DNA from: Riemerella anatipestifer_E
Lineage (GTDB): Bacteria > Bacteroidota > Bacteroidia > Flavobacteriales > Weeksellaceae
Reading direction: 5' to 3'
Assembly (NCBI RefSeq): GCF_009932355.1
Contig: NZ_LEKU01000010.1
Span: 1-64,000 of the forward strand
DNA length: 64,000 bases
The notes below the pieces were generated by a model. The model did not search any database and was not told the origin of the DNA. It saw only the letters and a program-made list of their open reading frames with translations. Positions 1 through 8,876 of the stretch are shown here, piece by piece (positions within the stretch are counted from its first letter, which is position 1; each line of letters opens with the position of its first letter). Made by a program: the position numbers and the translations under genes.

Positions 1-94
1 TAGGTGTTCTTCTCTGATAACTAATCAGTTGATTTTCTGAAAAAAGTCCTAAAACTTCCAAAATTCTTTCATATATTTGCTCTATGTTGTTCAT
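1..94 (-). CDS. IS982-family transposase, N-terminal fragment
   Basis: An ATG on the minus strand at 94-92 opens a frame that stays open to the window edge, giving 31 residues beginning MNNIEQIYERILEVLG. This N-terminus matches my recollection of IS982-family (ISRa1-like) transposases; the catalytic DDE part lies outside the window. The frame was not reported as a complete ORF because its stop is off the edge. Whether the element is intact cannot be judged. Confidence 0.65.
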   Translation of the reverse strand, partial: MNNIEQIYERILEVLGLFSENQLISYQRRTP

Positions 95-181
95 TTATAT
101 CGTTTTATAGCAAAAACAATATACTGATTTTCAGTCTAATAAACAACTCTTGTTTTTTTCATTTCATAATGCACAACGGGT
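1..181 (-). mobile_element. IS982-family insertion sequence, one end (partial)
   Basis: The transposase start at position 94 and the sequence out to about 181 form one end of an insertion sequence; the rest lies left of the window. Read on the minus strand, the edge begins ACCCGTTGTGCATTATG at 181, which fits the AC-starting terminal inverted repeats of IS982 elements. The other end is not visible, so the inverted repeat and target duplication cannot be confirmed. The protein start resembles, from memory, ISRa1 of Riemerella anatipestifer. Confidence 0.7.
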
Positions 182-276
182 TAAAATGAAGATGTTCTAT
201 CTGTTGGATATAATCCTCATTTTAAAAACAAAATATAATTAAAGGTGTTTATTAATTTGAAGTATATAATTTTATT

Positions 277-975
277 ATGGTTGTTGGAAAAGGACTTGTA
301 GCATCATTATTTACGAATGTAGATAGAGAAGATATCATTTTTTTTGCATCAGGTGTTTCTAATTCGCTAGAGGTTAGGATGGAGGAGTTTATGCGTGAGG
401 AAAATCTTGTTAGAGAAACTATTGCTAACCATCCTGATAAGGTAATGGTGTATTTTTCTACCTGTAGTATATATGATTCTTCCAAGGTAGATAGCCCTTA
501 TGTACGTCATAAATTAAAAATGGAGAATATTGTCTCAAACAATTGTAGCAGATATTTAATTTTAAGATTAAGCAATGTGGTAGGAAAAGGAGGCAACCCT
601 AATTTACTGATGAATTATCTAGTGCGTTCGGTAATGAATGGAGAAGTCATAAATGTACACACAAAAGCAACTAGAAATTTAATAGACGCAGATGATGTGA
701 GAGCAATAGTGTTGAGCTTAATTGAGACTCAAAATATAAACAAAATTATCAATTTAGCATATTTAGAAAACTATACTATTGTTGAAATATTAGAAATATT
801 AGAATCTTTTTTTAAAATTAGACTCAATCTCAATCTTGTAAAGGCAGGAGCGAGTTATCCTATAAGTACCTCATCTGAAGTGGAAAATTATTATATAAAA
901 AATAAACTTCTTGATAAAGAAAACTATCTTAGAACTATTTTGTCTAAGTATTATTCTATTTGTGATGTAGATTAA
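277..975 (+). CDS. NAD-dependent epimerase/dehydratase family protein
   Basis: A 232-residue short-chain dehydrogenase/epimerase-like protein, likely acting on a nucleotide sugar for capsule or O-antigen synthesis in the cytoplasm. A short N-terminal nucleotide-binding segment (VVGKGLVAS, residues 2-10) replaces the usual GxxGxxG. FSTCSIYDSS (about 60-69) supplies the catalytic Ser, and YVRHK (about 74-78) is the YxxxK pair. The protein is shorter than typical 300-residue epimerases, but small relatives exist in surface-glycan loci. The ATG at 277 is the only in-frame start after a stop at 253. It follows the IS end by about 95 bases and leads a same-strand glycan gene run. The exact sugar substrate cannot be told. 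Confidence 0.75.
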   Translation: MVVGKGLVASLFTNVDREDIIFFASGVSNSLEVRMEEFMREENLVRETIANHPDKVMVYFSTCSIYDSSKVDSPYVRHKLKMENIVSNNCSRYLILRLSNVVGKGGNPNLLMNYLVRSVMNGEVINVHTKATRNLIDADDVRAIVLSLIETQNINKIINLAYLENYTIVEILEILESFFKIRLNLNLVKAGASYPISTSSEVENYYIKNKLLDKENYLRTILSKYYSICDVD

Positions 976-1004
976 AGTTACATTTGTGTTTTAGTTTTAT
1001 AAAA

Positions 1005-1571
1005 ATGAAAAATATTATATTGTTTTTATTTTATAAGTTTTATAAATTTCTTAAGTATTCGGAAGTTTATCTATTGAGAAAAAAGTTCTTCTTAAATTCT
1101 CAATCCAAAATACATAGTTCTTTTAAGCTAGGGGCAGATAATGTGTTGGATATTCATTCTAAGGCTGTTTTCAATATAGCGGAAAATGTGATGATAAATC
1201 AAAATAATTTTATCACAGTAAAGAAAGAGGCTAAATTGAGTATAGGAAAAGAGACTTACATTACTAGGGCTACTATTTCTTGTTTGGAAGAGATAACCAT
1301 TGGAGAAAACTGTATTTTAGGGGAAGGGTTGAAAATTTTTGATCATAATCACAGTTATACTCAGGAGCCTTTTTCTGTATCTAAAACAGAATTTAATACA
1401 GCACCTATAAAAATTGGTAATAATGTTTGGACAGGAGCGAATTGCATTATATTGAAAGGCGTGACGATAGGAGATAATGTGATTTTGGGAGCAGGGTGTA
1501 CCATATATAAAGATATTCCTTCGAATAGTATAGTGATTAATAAACAAGAGTTAATACTAAAATCGGTGTAA
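1005..1571 (+). CDS. Left-handed beta-helix (hexapeptide) acyltransferase
   Basis: A 188-residue acyltransferase that probably O- or N-acetylates a sugar of the surface polysaccharide. The C-terminal half shows hexapeptide repeats ([LIV]GxxxxI pattern: IGENCILGEG, IGNNVWTGAN, IGDNVILGAG), and DHNHSY supplies the typical catalytic His region. I chose ATG 1005 (MKNIILFLF) over an upstream TTG at 984. The gene lies 29 bases after the epimerase and 5 bases before the glycosyltransferase, consistent with one operon. Family assignment is firm; acceptor and acyl donor are unknown. Confidence 0.8.
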   Translation: MKNIILFLFYKFYKFLKYSEVYLLRKKFFLNSQSKIHSSFKLGADNVLDIHSKAVFNIAENVMINQNNFITVKKEAKLSIGKETYITRATISCLEEITIGENCILGEGLKIFDHNHSYTQEPFSVSKTEFNTAPIKIGNNVWTGANCIILKGVTIGDNVILGAGCTIYKDIPSNSIVINKQELILKSV

Positions 1572-1576
1572 TCAGT

Positions 1577-2548
1577 ATGAGTTTGGGATTTCCTATGGTA
1601 TCGGTTATAATGTCGGTGTATAACGCAGAAAAATATTTGGCAGAAGCAATAGACTCGGTTCTTAATCAGACATATAGTGATTTTGAATTTATTATCATTG
1701 ATGATTGTTCTACAGACTCCTCTTTTGCTATATTAAAAAAGTATGCCGCTAAAGATTCAAGGATAAAATTATTGCAAAAGAAAGAAAATAAGGGGACTCA
1801 GGGATTTATTGAAAATTTGAATTGGGGACTTGAGGAAGCTAGAGGTAAATATATTGCAAGGATGGATGCGGATGATATTAGCCATCCTACTAGATTTGAA
1901 AAGCAAGTGGATTTTTTAGATAATAATCCAAATGTTTTTATTATAGGCGCTCAATTAGATTTAATAAACGAGAAAAATGAAATAATAGGAGAAAAGTTAG
2001 CTAGCACTTACAATGAGGAAATTCAAGAGCGAATGCTTAAAACAATACAGCTATTTCATCCTGTTATTATGTTCAGAAATGAAGGTTTAAGGTATAGGGA
2101 CAAGGTTTGGTATTGTGAGGATTATGAGCTGTATCTTCGTTTGATGTCGAAACAAAAAAAGATGGCTAATTTGCCAATTAAATTATTGAAATATAGGGTT
2201 TTAGGTGGTTCTATATCAAGAAAAGGGAGTAAGTTTATTAAATACATGTTTCTATCTAAAGCCTTTGAAATGTATTATGAAAGACAAAAAACAGGAAAAG
2301 ATACTTACGAACAAATTAATCCTCACGCTTATGTGAATATACATAATATAGATTATAAAAACTCCATGCAAGAAATGGAACAAGCTGCGAGAGCTTGTTT
2401 AAAATATAAATTCAGAGAAGAATTGGTAGATCTAGTGAAGAAACAAAAAAAGTTTTATCCTAATGAGAAGTTTGGATTTTATTCTTTGGTAAGTAAGCTG
2501 CCATCGAATTTATTTAATCTCTGTTGTAGAATCTTAAATCGGATATAA
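1577..2548 (+). CDS. Glycosyltransferase family 2
   Basis: A 323-residue GT-A fold glycosyltransferase that likely adds one sugar to the lipid-linked repeat unit at the inner membrane. The N-terminus has the family signature VSVIMSVYNAEKYL. IIIDDCSTDSS (about 40-50) is the nucleotide-binding aspartate motif, and ARMDADD (about 92-98) holds the metal-binding DxD. WYCEDYELYLRL (about 178-189) resembles the ED catalytic-base motif. It sits between the acyltransferase and a second glycosyltransferase with gaps of 5 and 12 bases. Sugar specificity cannot be inferred. Confidence 0.88.
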   Translation: MSLGFPMVSVIMSVYNAEKYLAEAIDSVLNQTYSDFEFIIIDDCSTDSSFAILKKYAAKDSRIKLLQKKENKGTQGFIENLNWGLEEARGKYIARMDADDISHPTRFEKQVDFLDNNPNVFIIGAQLDLINEKNEIIGEKLASTYNEEIQERMLKTIQLFHPVIMFRNEGLRYRDKVWYCEDYELYLRLMSKQKKMANLPIKLLKYRVLGGSISRKGSKFIKYMFLSKAFEMYYERQKTGKDTYEQINPHAYVNIHNIDYKNSMQEMEQAARACLKYKFREELVDLVKKQKKFYPNEKFGFYSLVSKLPSNLFNLCCRILNRI

Positions 2549-2560
2549 CATAGAATAAAA

Positions 2561-3577
2561 ATGGATATATATATAAAATCATTCAATAGAGCATACTATC
2601 TAGATCGTTGTCTAGCGTCTATTGCAAGAAATGTGAAGGGAACTTATTCTATTACGGTTCTAGATGATGGCACTCTTCCAAAATATTTGGATAAAATAAA
2701 AGAGAAGTATCCTCAAATAAATATCAAAACATCTAAGTCTTATTCCCGAAAAATAAAGGGTGTAGAAGAAAATATTTTCTTAGGGAAGAATATAGATAGT
2801 TTTAATATTCCTACCGACTTGTGGGTAGAAGCAGTTGAGAATGGAACAGATTATTGTATCGTTACGGAAGATGATGTGTGGTTTACAGAAACAATAGATG
2901 TAGAAAATTTACTAACAGAAATAGAGAAAAATAATATCAATCTTTTAAAATTAGGCTGGCTAAGTAACTTTAAAGATGATGAATATCTCCAGATAGGTAA
3001 AATTAACGAAGACATCAATTTTAATAGACCTAAGGATTTGTTTTTAGGTTCTAAATGGCTAATGGATATATTTTTCTATAACCGTTATAAGTTTTTTAGT
3101 ATTGCTTATAGATTAGGCATTTTTGATAATTATACCAAAAGAAAATACTGGTCGCTCAATTCTATCCTGATGGGGCTATGGAAAAAAGAATATTGGCTAG
3201 AAGTCTGGAAAGATGCAAAGGGTAAGGTGGACGAAAAACAACAACTAAGAAACGCTGCTGCTTACTATAATAAACATAAAAATAATCCTAATTTTATAGC
3301 TAGGCTTTCTAAAGAAGCTATGAAAACAACTTTTCAAAGTTCTGCAACTAACTCTTATCATGAATATGGGTTTAAGGTGGATATAAACTACATCAATTAT
3401 CTTTTGAATGAGGCTTGGTATAATGATAAGTTAGATAGTATGCAAAACTATCCTAATGACTTTTCTATTGATTATCTAGAAACCTTCTTTGATGATAAGG
3501 TGGATAAAAACGAATATCATAAGTGGGTAGAGCAGTTTAAAAATCAATATAGAAACCTCGGCTGTAGTATAGACTAG
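2561..3577 (+). CDS. Glycosyltransferase-like protein (GT-A fold)
   Basis: A 338-residue protein with a GT2-like start (IKSFNRAYYLDRCL), a nucleotide-binding VLDDGT motif near residue 35 and a DxD-like VTEDDVWF near residue 100. The C-terminal two thirds is not a canonical GT2 domain and is rich in aromatic and charged residues. It is the fourth gene of the glycan run, and a new promoter follows it at 3594. It probably transfers a sugar during capsule or O-antigen assembly. The family link is good; the substrate is unknown. Confidence 0.7.
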   Translation: MDIYIKSFNRAYYLDRCLASIARNVKGTYSITVLDDGTLPKYLDKIKEKYPQINIKTSKSYSRKIKGVEENIFLGKNIDSFNIPTDLWVEAVENGTDYCIVTEDDVWFTETIDVENLLTEIEKNNINLLKLGWLSNFKDDEYLQIGKINEDINFNRPKDLFLGSKWLMDIFFYNRYKFFSIAYRLGIFDNYTKRKYWSLNSILMGLWKKEYWLEVWKDAKGKVDEKQQLRNAAAYYNKHKNNPNFIARLSKEAMKTTFQSSATNSYHEYGFKVDINYINYLLNEAWYNDKLDSMQNYPNDFSIDYLETFFDDKVDKNEYHKWVEQFKNQYRNLGCSID

Positions 3578-3593
3578 AAGTTTATATTTTCTA

Positions 3594-3601
3594 TATCTTT
3601 G
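3594..3601 (+). promoter_or_regulatory. Promoter -7 element for the flippase gene
   Basis: TATCTTTG matches the Bacteroidetes -7 consensus TAnnTTTG. It lies 14 bases before the TTG start at 3616, so the predicted 5' leader is only about ten bases. No clear -33 TTTG is seen. Confidence 0.5.
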
Positions 3602-3615
3602 CAGAAATTTTTGCT

Positions 3616-5049
3616 TTGAAAAAATTACTCAACGAGACTATCATTTACGGTATCGGGGCTATCTTACCGAGGGTTATTTATTTCCTGCTTAATCCTTTTT
3701 TCATTTACTATATCTCTAGGGAAGAGTTTGCCCAGTTTACCAATCTTTATGCTTGGATGTCTTATGTGAACATACTGCTTACACTTGGGTTTGAAACCTC
3801 TTTTTTTCGTTATTCGGCAGAGAAAGAAAACGAAAACAAGGCATTCTATACTTCGTTTTGGTTTCTGTTTTTTACATCAAGTTTATTTTTAGGTGGAGTT
3901 TATATTTTTAATCAAAGTATAGCAGATTCATTAGGGTATGCAGCTCACCCTGAGTATATTAAATGGTTTGCTTGGATTGCCTTTTTTGATACTATTTGTG
4001 TAATTCCGTTGGCATGGCTTAGATTTAACAATAAACCAATAAAATATTCTGCTATTAGAGTGGCACAGGTGCTGATGCAGGTATTAAGTGTTTTGGCATT
4101 ATTTCTATTTATACCTAAAGAAACTTCTCAGAGCTTGGGTATGGAGACATCGGTATCCTACGCATTCGTAAGTAATATTATAGCTAGTGTGGTAGTGTTT
4201 GTGATGTTACTTCCTGTAGTTAGCAAGATAAGGTTTAAGTTTTCTATGAACTTGTTTAAACGAATGATAAAATATTCATATCCACTGATGTTGGCAGGAT
4301 TAGCATTTGTTGTAAACGAAAACTTTGATAAAACGGTACAGTATAATATTATTTCTAAGGCAGAAGCAGGGGCTTATGGGGGTTGTTATAAGTTGGCGGT
4401 TCTAATGACGCTATTTGTTACGGCTTATAGAATGGGTATTGAGCCATTCTTTTTTAAACAAATGAATAATGCAAATGCGCCAAAAACTTATGCAAAAATC
4501 ACGGAGTATTTCACATTATTCGCATCTGTAGCAGCGTTGGGTATTGTAGCAAATATCAGTTGGTTAAAATCAATTTTTATTACAGATAGCTCTTATTGGA
4601 TCGCTATGGATATAGTACCGATTATTGTAGTGGGTAATTTGTGTTTTGGTATTTATTATAATTTATCTACTTGGTATAAAGTTACGGATAGAACCTTTGT
4701 TGGGACGCTTATTTCTTGGCTAGGAGCGGCAATTACCATTGTACTGAATTTGTTATTGCTCAAAGATTATGGGTTTATGGTGTCAGCGTGGGTAACCCTA
4801 CTGGTTTATTTCTTAATGATGTTGGTGTCTTACTTTTTAGGACAGAAGTATTACCCAATCCCTTATAATATGAAAAAAATAATGTTGGTACTTTTGGTAT
4901 TGTCGGTATTTTCGTTTCTGTCTTATCAAGTGTTTGAAGCAAATGTATGGATTGGGAATATTTTATTCTTAATCTTTGGGTTTGGTATTGTTTTTTCTGA
5001 GAGAAACTTAATTTTATCAATGGTAGCGAGGTTTAAAAATAGAGGGTAA
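3616..5049 (+). CDS. Polysaccharide flippase (Wzx/MATE-like)
   Basis: A 477-residue integral membrane protein with about 12-14 predicted membrane helices from residue 6 to the C-terminus. Its start (NETIIYGIGAILPRVIYFLLNPFFIYYI) is typical of flavobacterial oligosaccharide flippases that move undecaprenyl-linked repeat units across the inner membrane. The TTG start at 3616 is the plausible one, because it falls just after a -7 promoter box and directly precedes KKLLNETIIYG. It is the transport component of the upstream glycan genes, although it seems to have its own promoter. Confidence 0.85.
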   Translation: MKKLLNETIIYGIGAILPRVIYFLLNPFFIYYISREEFAQFTNLYAWMSYVNILLTLGFETSFFRYSAEKENENKAFYTSFWFLFFTSSLFLGGVYIFNQSIADSLGYAAHPEYIKWFAWIAFFDTICVIPLAWLRFNNKPIKYSAIRVAQVLMQVLSVLALFLFIPKETSQSLGMETSVSYAFVSNIIASVVVFVMLLPVVSKIRFKFSMNLFKRMIKYSYPLMLAGLAFVVNENFDKTVQYNIISKAEAGAYGGCYKLAVLMTLFVTAYRMGIEPFFFKQMNNANAPKTYAKITEYFTLFASVAALGIVANISWLKSIFITDSSYWIAMDIVPIIVVGNLCFGIYYNLSTWYKVTDRTFVGTLISWLGAAITIVLNLLLLKDYGFMVSAWVTLLVYFLMMLVSYFLGQKYYPIPYNMKKIMLVLLVLSVFSFLSYQVFEANVWIGNILFLIFGFGIVFSERNLILSMVARFKNRG

Positions 5050-5068
5050 TTTTAATCAGTTGTTTATT

Positions 5069-5101
5069 TTTGGAGGAAGAAAAATTAAAATACTATATTT
5101 G
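5069..5101 (+). promoter_or_regulatory. Promoter for the nucleotidyltransferase gene
   Basis: TTTG at 5069-5072 and TATATTTG at 5094-5101 are separated by 21 bases, a very good match to the Bacteroidetes TTTG-N(about 20)-TAnnTTTG promoter. The start codon at 5131 follows by 29 bases. Confidence 0.7.
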
Positions 5102-5130
5102 AAGTTTAATTAGTAATTTATCATAAAAAT

Positions 5131-6147
5131 ATGAAAATAATAGTACCTATGGCGGGGCGAGGCTCCCGATTGAGACCGCATACTCTTACAGTTCCAAAAC
5201 CACTTATACCTATTGCAGGTAAGCCTATTGTGCAAAGATTGGTGGAAGATATTGCAAAGGTAGCAGGGCAGCCTATAGAGGAAGTGGCTTTCATTATTGG
5301 AGATTTTGGTGATGAGGTAAAAGCTTCTCTAATTCAGATTGCAGAAAAATTAGGGGCTAAAGGGAGTGTTTATACTCAAGATGAGCCTCTAGGTACAGCT
5401 CACGCAATAAAGTGTGCGGAAGCTTCTATGCAGGGTGATGTGGTAGTAGCGTTTGCTGACACTCTTTTCCGTGCTGATTTTGTCTTAGATACTAATTCGG
5501 ATGGTGTAATTTGGGTGAAAAAAGTAGAAGACCCTTCGGCTTTTGGAGTGGTCAAGCTAGATGATTATGGCTTTATTACAGATTTTGTAGAAAAGCCACA
5601 GACCTTTGTTTCAGATTTAGCTATTATAGGAATTTATTACTTTAAGTCTGCTGAGAAGTTAATGGAGGAGATCAATTATATTATGGAGAATAATATAATG
5701 CAAGGGGGGGAGTATCAGTTAACAACAGCATTAGAAAATCTAAGACAAAAAGGAGCTAAATTCTCTTTAGGAAAGGTAAATGATTGGATGGATTGCGGCA
5801 ACAAAAACGCGACGGTAGAAACCAATAGTAAGATATTGCAATATGAAAAAGAAGCGATGTCTTCGTTCCCATCGTCTGCTAAAATAGAAAATAGCCTTAT
5901 TATTCCTCCGTGCTTTATAGGGGAAAATGTGGTTGTTAAAAACTCCAAAATAGGACCTAACGTCTCTTTAGGCAATAATACTGAGGTAGTTAATTCTAAT
6001 ATAGATAACTCTTTAATACAGGAAAAAACCCTGATTAATCATGGTAATTTGAGTAACTCTATGATAGGTAACTCTGCTAAATATTTTGGAGTATCTAGAG
6101 AAATTTCGCTAGGAGACTATTCGGTGCTAGATTTTCTTTCTAAATAG
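5131..6147 (+). CDS. Sugar-phosphate nucleotidyltransferase
   Basis: A 338-residue cytoplasmic enzyme that probably activates a sugar 1-phosphate with an NTP. The signature MAGRGSRLRPHTLTVPKPLIPI (residues 7-28) is the nucleotide-binding loop and catalytic Lys region of the RmlA/GlmU-N family. DEPLGTAHAI and FADTLF (about 85-115) are the base and metal sites. The last 80 residues carry short hexapeptide-like repeats (beta-helix). Its own promoter suggests a general role outside the capsule operon, perhaps in supplying nucleotide sugar. Whether the product is dTDP-glucose, UDP-GlcNAc or another cannot be settled from sequence alone. Confidence 0.85.
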   Translation: MKIIVPMAGRGSRLRPHTLTVPKPLIPIAGKPIVQRLVEDIAKVAGQPIEEVAFIIGDFGDEVKASLIQIAEKLGAKGSVYTQDEPLGTAHAIKCAEASMQGDVVVAFADTLFRADFVLDTNSDGVIWVKKVEDPSAFGVVKLDDYGFITDFVEKPQTFVSDLAIIGIYYFKSAEKLMEEINYIMENNIMQGGEYQLTTALENLRQKGAKFSLGKVNDWMDCGNKNATVETNSKILQYEKEAMSSFPSSAKIENSLIIPPCFIGENVVVKNSKIGPNVSLGNNTEVVNSNIDNSLIQEKTLINHGNLSNSMIGNSAKYFGVSREISLGDYSVLDFLSK

Positions 6148-6203
6148 ATGTATAAGTTTTTAACTATTTTTTCGTTATAGCTAGATAATTAACATTCAAT
6201 ATT

Positions 6204-7004
6204 ATGAATAAACTTTGGTTATTAGGGATAGCTGTGCTTATGCTAGTGACGTGCAAAACACAGCAAAATGTTCCGTCCACACCACCTGTGAGTACACATA
6301 AAAAGATAGAAAAAGACCAAGTTTTTTTCAATAATATCCTTAGAGAATCTGCTTTTAAAAATTTAAAGATTTCCAGTAAAATTAAGGTAGATAATGGGAG
6401 TCCAATTCCTACGTTGGACGCATTAGTTTATATAGAAAATCAAAAGAAAGTTTGGATAAATCTTTCAGCGTTGTTCTTTAATGTAGCAAGAGGTGTCGCT
6501 ACGCCGGAAGGCGTTAAAGGTTATGAGAAGTATAATAAAACTTATATAGATTCGGATTTTTCTTATCTTAATCGACTTCTGAATGTTAACTTTATTGATT
6601 ACTCAGCTCTTCAGAATTTATTGGTAGGGAGGACTTTTGTTCCTATTAAAGATAGTGATTTTGATTTGACTAAAAATGCACAAGGTTATCATTTAACATC
6701 GGCTAAAAATCAAAAAATAACAGTAGATGGTAAGGTAAATGAGTATAAAATGGAATTAGATTATGATACCATGTTTAATCTTAGTAGAGTGAAATTATCT
6801 GACGCCAAAACACCTGATTATCTAGAAGTTTTTTATACCAATTGGGATAATTTTGAAGGAAATTATCTGCCTAAAAATGTTAAAATTATTATAAAAGCAA
6901 AAAAAACAGACCAGATTTTCATAGAAAACACGAAATTTGACTCCTCTACTATGGATACACCATACACGGTACCAAGTAACTATACAAAGAAGGAAATTAA
7001 ATGA
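6204..7004 (+). CDS. DUF4292 lipoprotein
   Basis: A 266-residue exported lipoprotein of the DUF4292 family. It has a hydrophobic signal (LWLLGIAVLMLVTC) with a lipobox Cys at about residue 17, then a predicted mostly beta domain like outer-membrane lipoprotein carriers (LolA-like fold, inferred). The stop overlaps the start of the EnvC-like gene by 4 bases (ATGA), so the two are translationally coupled. In flavobacteria this pairing is usual, suggesting a shared role in the cell envelope. No enzymatic motif is visible. Confidence 0.8.
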   Translation: MNKLWLLGIAVLMLVTCKTQQNVPSTPPVSTHKKIEKDQVFFNNILRESAFKNLKISSKIKVDNGSPIPTLDALVYIENQKKVWINLSALFFNVARGVATPEGVKGYEKYNKTYIDSDFSYLNRLLNVNFIDYSALQNLLVGRTFVPIKDSDFDLTKNAQGYHLTSAKNQKITVDGKVNEYKMELDYDTMFNLSRVKLSDAKTPDYLEVFYTNWDNFEGNYLPKNVKIIIKAKKTDQIFIENTKFDSSTMDTPYTVPSNYTKKEIK

Positions 7005-8554
7005 TATTTAGGAAGTTAAGTTTTTTATTGAGTGTATTGTGCTTTGGGTTGTTTTTTTCTCAGAAGAAAGAGCAGCTTCAGAGAGAAAGTGCTGAACTGA
7101 AAAAACAAATTGCACTTATCAACTCTAATCTTGCTAAAACTCAGAAGGAGGCAAGGCTTTCGATAGCACACCTTAATGAAGTTAATAAAAAAATTCAGTT
7201 AAGAGAGAAGGTTTATAATAATACACAAAAGGAGAAAAGGCTGATTGAAGATGATATTTATCTTCGTCAAAAAGAAATTAATAAGTATAAAAAAGAACTG
7301 GCTATACTAAGAAAAAACTATGCTGAGATATTAGTAAAAGCTTATAAGAATAAAGGTATTCAAAATAAAGTTACATTTATTCTATCGGCTAAAAATTTGG
7401 GAGAGGCTCTAAGAAGAGTACAGTATCTTAAACAATACTCTGATTATCAAGATAAAAAAGCTAAAGAAATTAGCAGTAAAGCGGCAGAAATTCAGCAAGC
7501 TTTAAAACTGAAACAAAAATCAGTAAAAGAGAAAGAAAATATTCTTACTCAGCAACAGAAAGATCTTTTAGTAATCCAAAATGATAGAAAACAAAGGGAA
7601 CTATTATTAGAAGACTTCAAGAAAAATGAGGCTGCTCTTACGGCTGAACTTAAACAAAAGCAAGCACAAGCTAAGAAAATTGAAGGGGAAATCCGAAAGA
7701 TAATAAACGAAGAAATAGCCGCTGCTAAAGCGAAAGAAGAGGCAGAGCGAAAGGCTAGATTGGAAAGAGAAAGACTTGCGAGAGAGGCAGCCGCTAGAGA
7801 AAAAGCAAGAATAGATGCCGAGAATAAAGCTAGGGCAGAAGCATTAGAAAGAGAAAGAAAAAAAGCGGAAGCAGAAGCTGCTAGATTGGCAGAAATTGAA
7901 AGAAAGAAGCAAGATGATGCTAGAAAACAAGCTGAACTTGCAAAAGCAGAGGAAAATGCAAGGAACGAAGCTCGTCGAATAGCCGCAGAAAAAGATGCTA
8001 GAGAAGCTGTTGCTAGAGCTAAGGCTGCAGAAGAAAAAGCTAAGGCAGCAAGAGATGCTGAGGCAGAACTAGCCAAGAGAAAAGAAGAGGAAAAGAAAAA
8101 AGCGGAGGAAAAAACGAAGACCGCGTTTGGTGTAGGAGCAGCAACAGGGGCTAATTTTGCTGAAAATAGAGGGCGAATAGGCTTTCCAGTGGAGAGAGGG
8201 CAGGTAACACACCGTTTTGGTAGACAGCCACACCCGGTATTTAAGAATATAGTTGAGGAGAATAATGGGATTAGAATTGCTGTTTCTCCCGGTACTAAGG
8301 CAAGATGTGTTTTCCCTGGTGAAGTGTCAAGAATTTCTTTTGTCGGGGGGACTAAAACGGTTATTGTAAAACATGGTAGCTATTTTACCATATATAGCAA
8401 CTTATCTGATGTTTCGGTTTCTCCTAATCAGAAGGTTTCATCAGGAACTACAATTGGGACTATAGCACAGGATTTTGAGGGAGCTTACTCTCTAGACTTC
8501 CAAATTTGGAATGGAAGTACTCCTGTTGATCCTATGGGATGGGTCTCAAATTAA
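7001..8554 (+). CDS. EnvC-like murein hydrolase activator with degenerate LytM domain
   Basis: A 517-residue periplasmic protein. A signal peptide (about 1-20) is followed by coiled coil (about 21-240), an Ala/Lys/Glu/Arg-rich helical stretch (about 240-375) and a C-terminal LytM/M23 domain (about 395-517). The usual zinc ligands are lost: NNGIRI replaces HxGxD, YSNL replaces YAHL and LDFQIW replaces LHFEI. This is the hallmark of EnvC/NlpD-type factors that activate amidases during septum splitting rather than cutting peptidoglycan. It overlaps the DUF4292 lipoprotein by 4 bases. The helical region is longer than in E. coli EnvC. Confidence 0.87.
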   Translation: MIFRKLSFLLSVLCFGLFFSQKKEQLQRESAELKKQIALINSNLAKTQKEARLSIAHLNEVNKKIQLREKVYNNTQKEKRLIEDDIYLRQKEINKYKKELAILRKNYAEILVKAYKNKGIQNKVTFILSAKNLGEALRRVQYLKQYSDYQDKKAKEISSKAAEIQQALKLKQKSVKEKENILTQQQKDLLVIQNDRKQRELLLEDFKKNEAALTAELKQKQAQAKKIEGEIRKIINEEIAAAKAKEEAERKARLERERLAREAAAREKARIDAENKARAEALERERKKAEAEAARLAEIERKKQDDARKQAELAKAEENARNEARRIAAEKDAREAVARAKAAEEKAKAARDAEAELAKRKEEEKKKAEEKTKTAFGVGAATGANFAENRGRIGFPVERGQVTHRFGRQPHPVFKNIVEENNGIRIAVSPGTKARCVFPGEVSRISFVGGTKTVIVKHGSYFTIYSNLSDVSVSPNQKVSSGTTIGTIAQDFEGAYSLDFQIWNGSTPVDPMGWVSN

Positions 8555-8584
8555 CTATAAATTGAATAAAAATATAAATAAATT

Positions 8585-8767
8585 ATGTTAACGACTATTT
8601 TAGCACTATCAGTACAACATATACTTATAGTGTTGGTTATACTACTCTTATTGTTTGGAGGGAAAAAGATTCCGGAGCTGATGAAGGGCTTAGGTTCAGG
8701 TATTAAGGAATTTAAAGATGCAGTAAAGGAGGAAGAAAAACCTTCAACAGAAGAAGAGAAAAAGTAG
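8585..8767 (+). CDS. tatA: Twin-arginine translocase subunit TatA, copy 1
   Basis: A 60-residue TatA/E protein that forms the pore-like oligomer for export of folded proteins. One membrane helix (about residues 8-23) is followed by the FGGKKIPELMKGLGSGIKEF amphipathic helix and an acidic Glu/Lys tail. It starts 30 bases after the EnvC gene. A second tatA lies 109 bases downstream with an almost identical amphipathic helix, so this is a tandem duplication. No tatB or tatC is present in the window. Confidence 0.9.
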   Translation: MLTTILALSVQHILIVLVILLLLFGGKKIPELMKGLGSGIKEFKDAVKEEEKPSTEEEKK

Positions 8768-8787
8768 AGCAAATCTATTAGAGGGTT

Positions 8788-8850
8788 AAATTTTGGTAAG
8801 GATAGCGTATTAGTTTATATGTATAAATTTTGCTATCTTTACCAAAATTT
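8788..8850. terminator. 19-bp inverted repeat between the tatA copies
   Basis: The arms 8788-8806 and 8832-8850 pair at 18 of 19 positions around a 25-base loop and are followed by a T-rich stretch. It may act as a terminator or processing hairpin. The right arm also holds TATCTTTA, one mismatch from the -7 consensus, so an overlapping promoter for copy 2 is possible. Confidence 0.5.
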
Positions 8851-8876
8851 TGTTTTAATACTATAAAGATAAATAT

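Noticed and set aside
7549..8076. 175-codon minus-strand frame, Ala/Ser-rich
   Set aside because: It is the reverse shadow of the Ala/Lys/Glu-rich helix of the EnvC-like gene; low-complexity composition and no start context.
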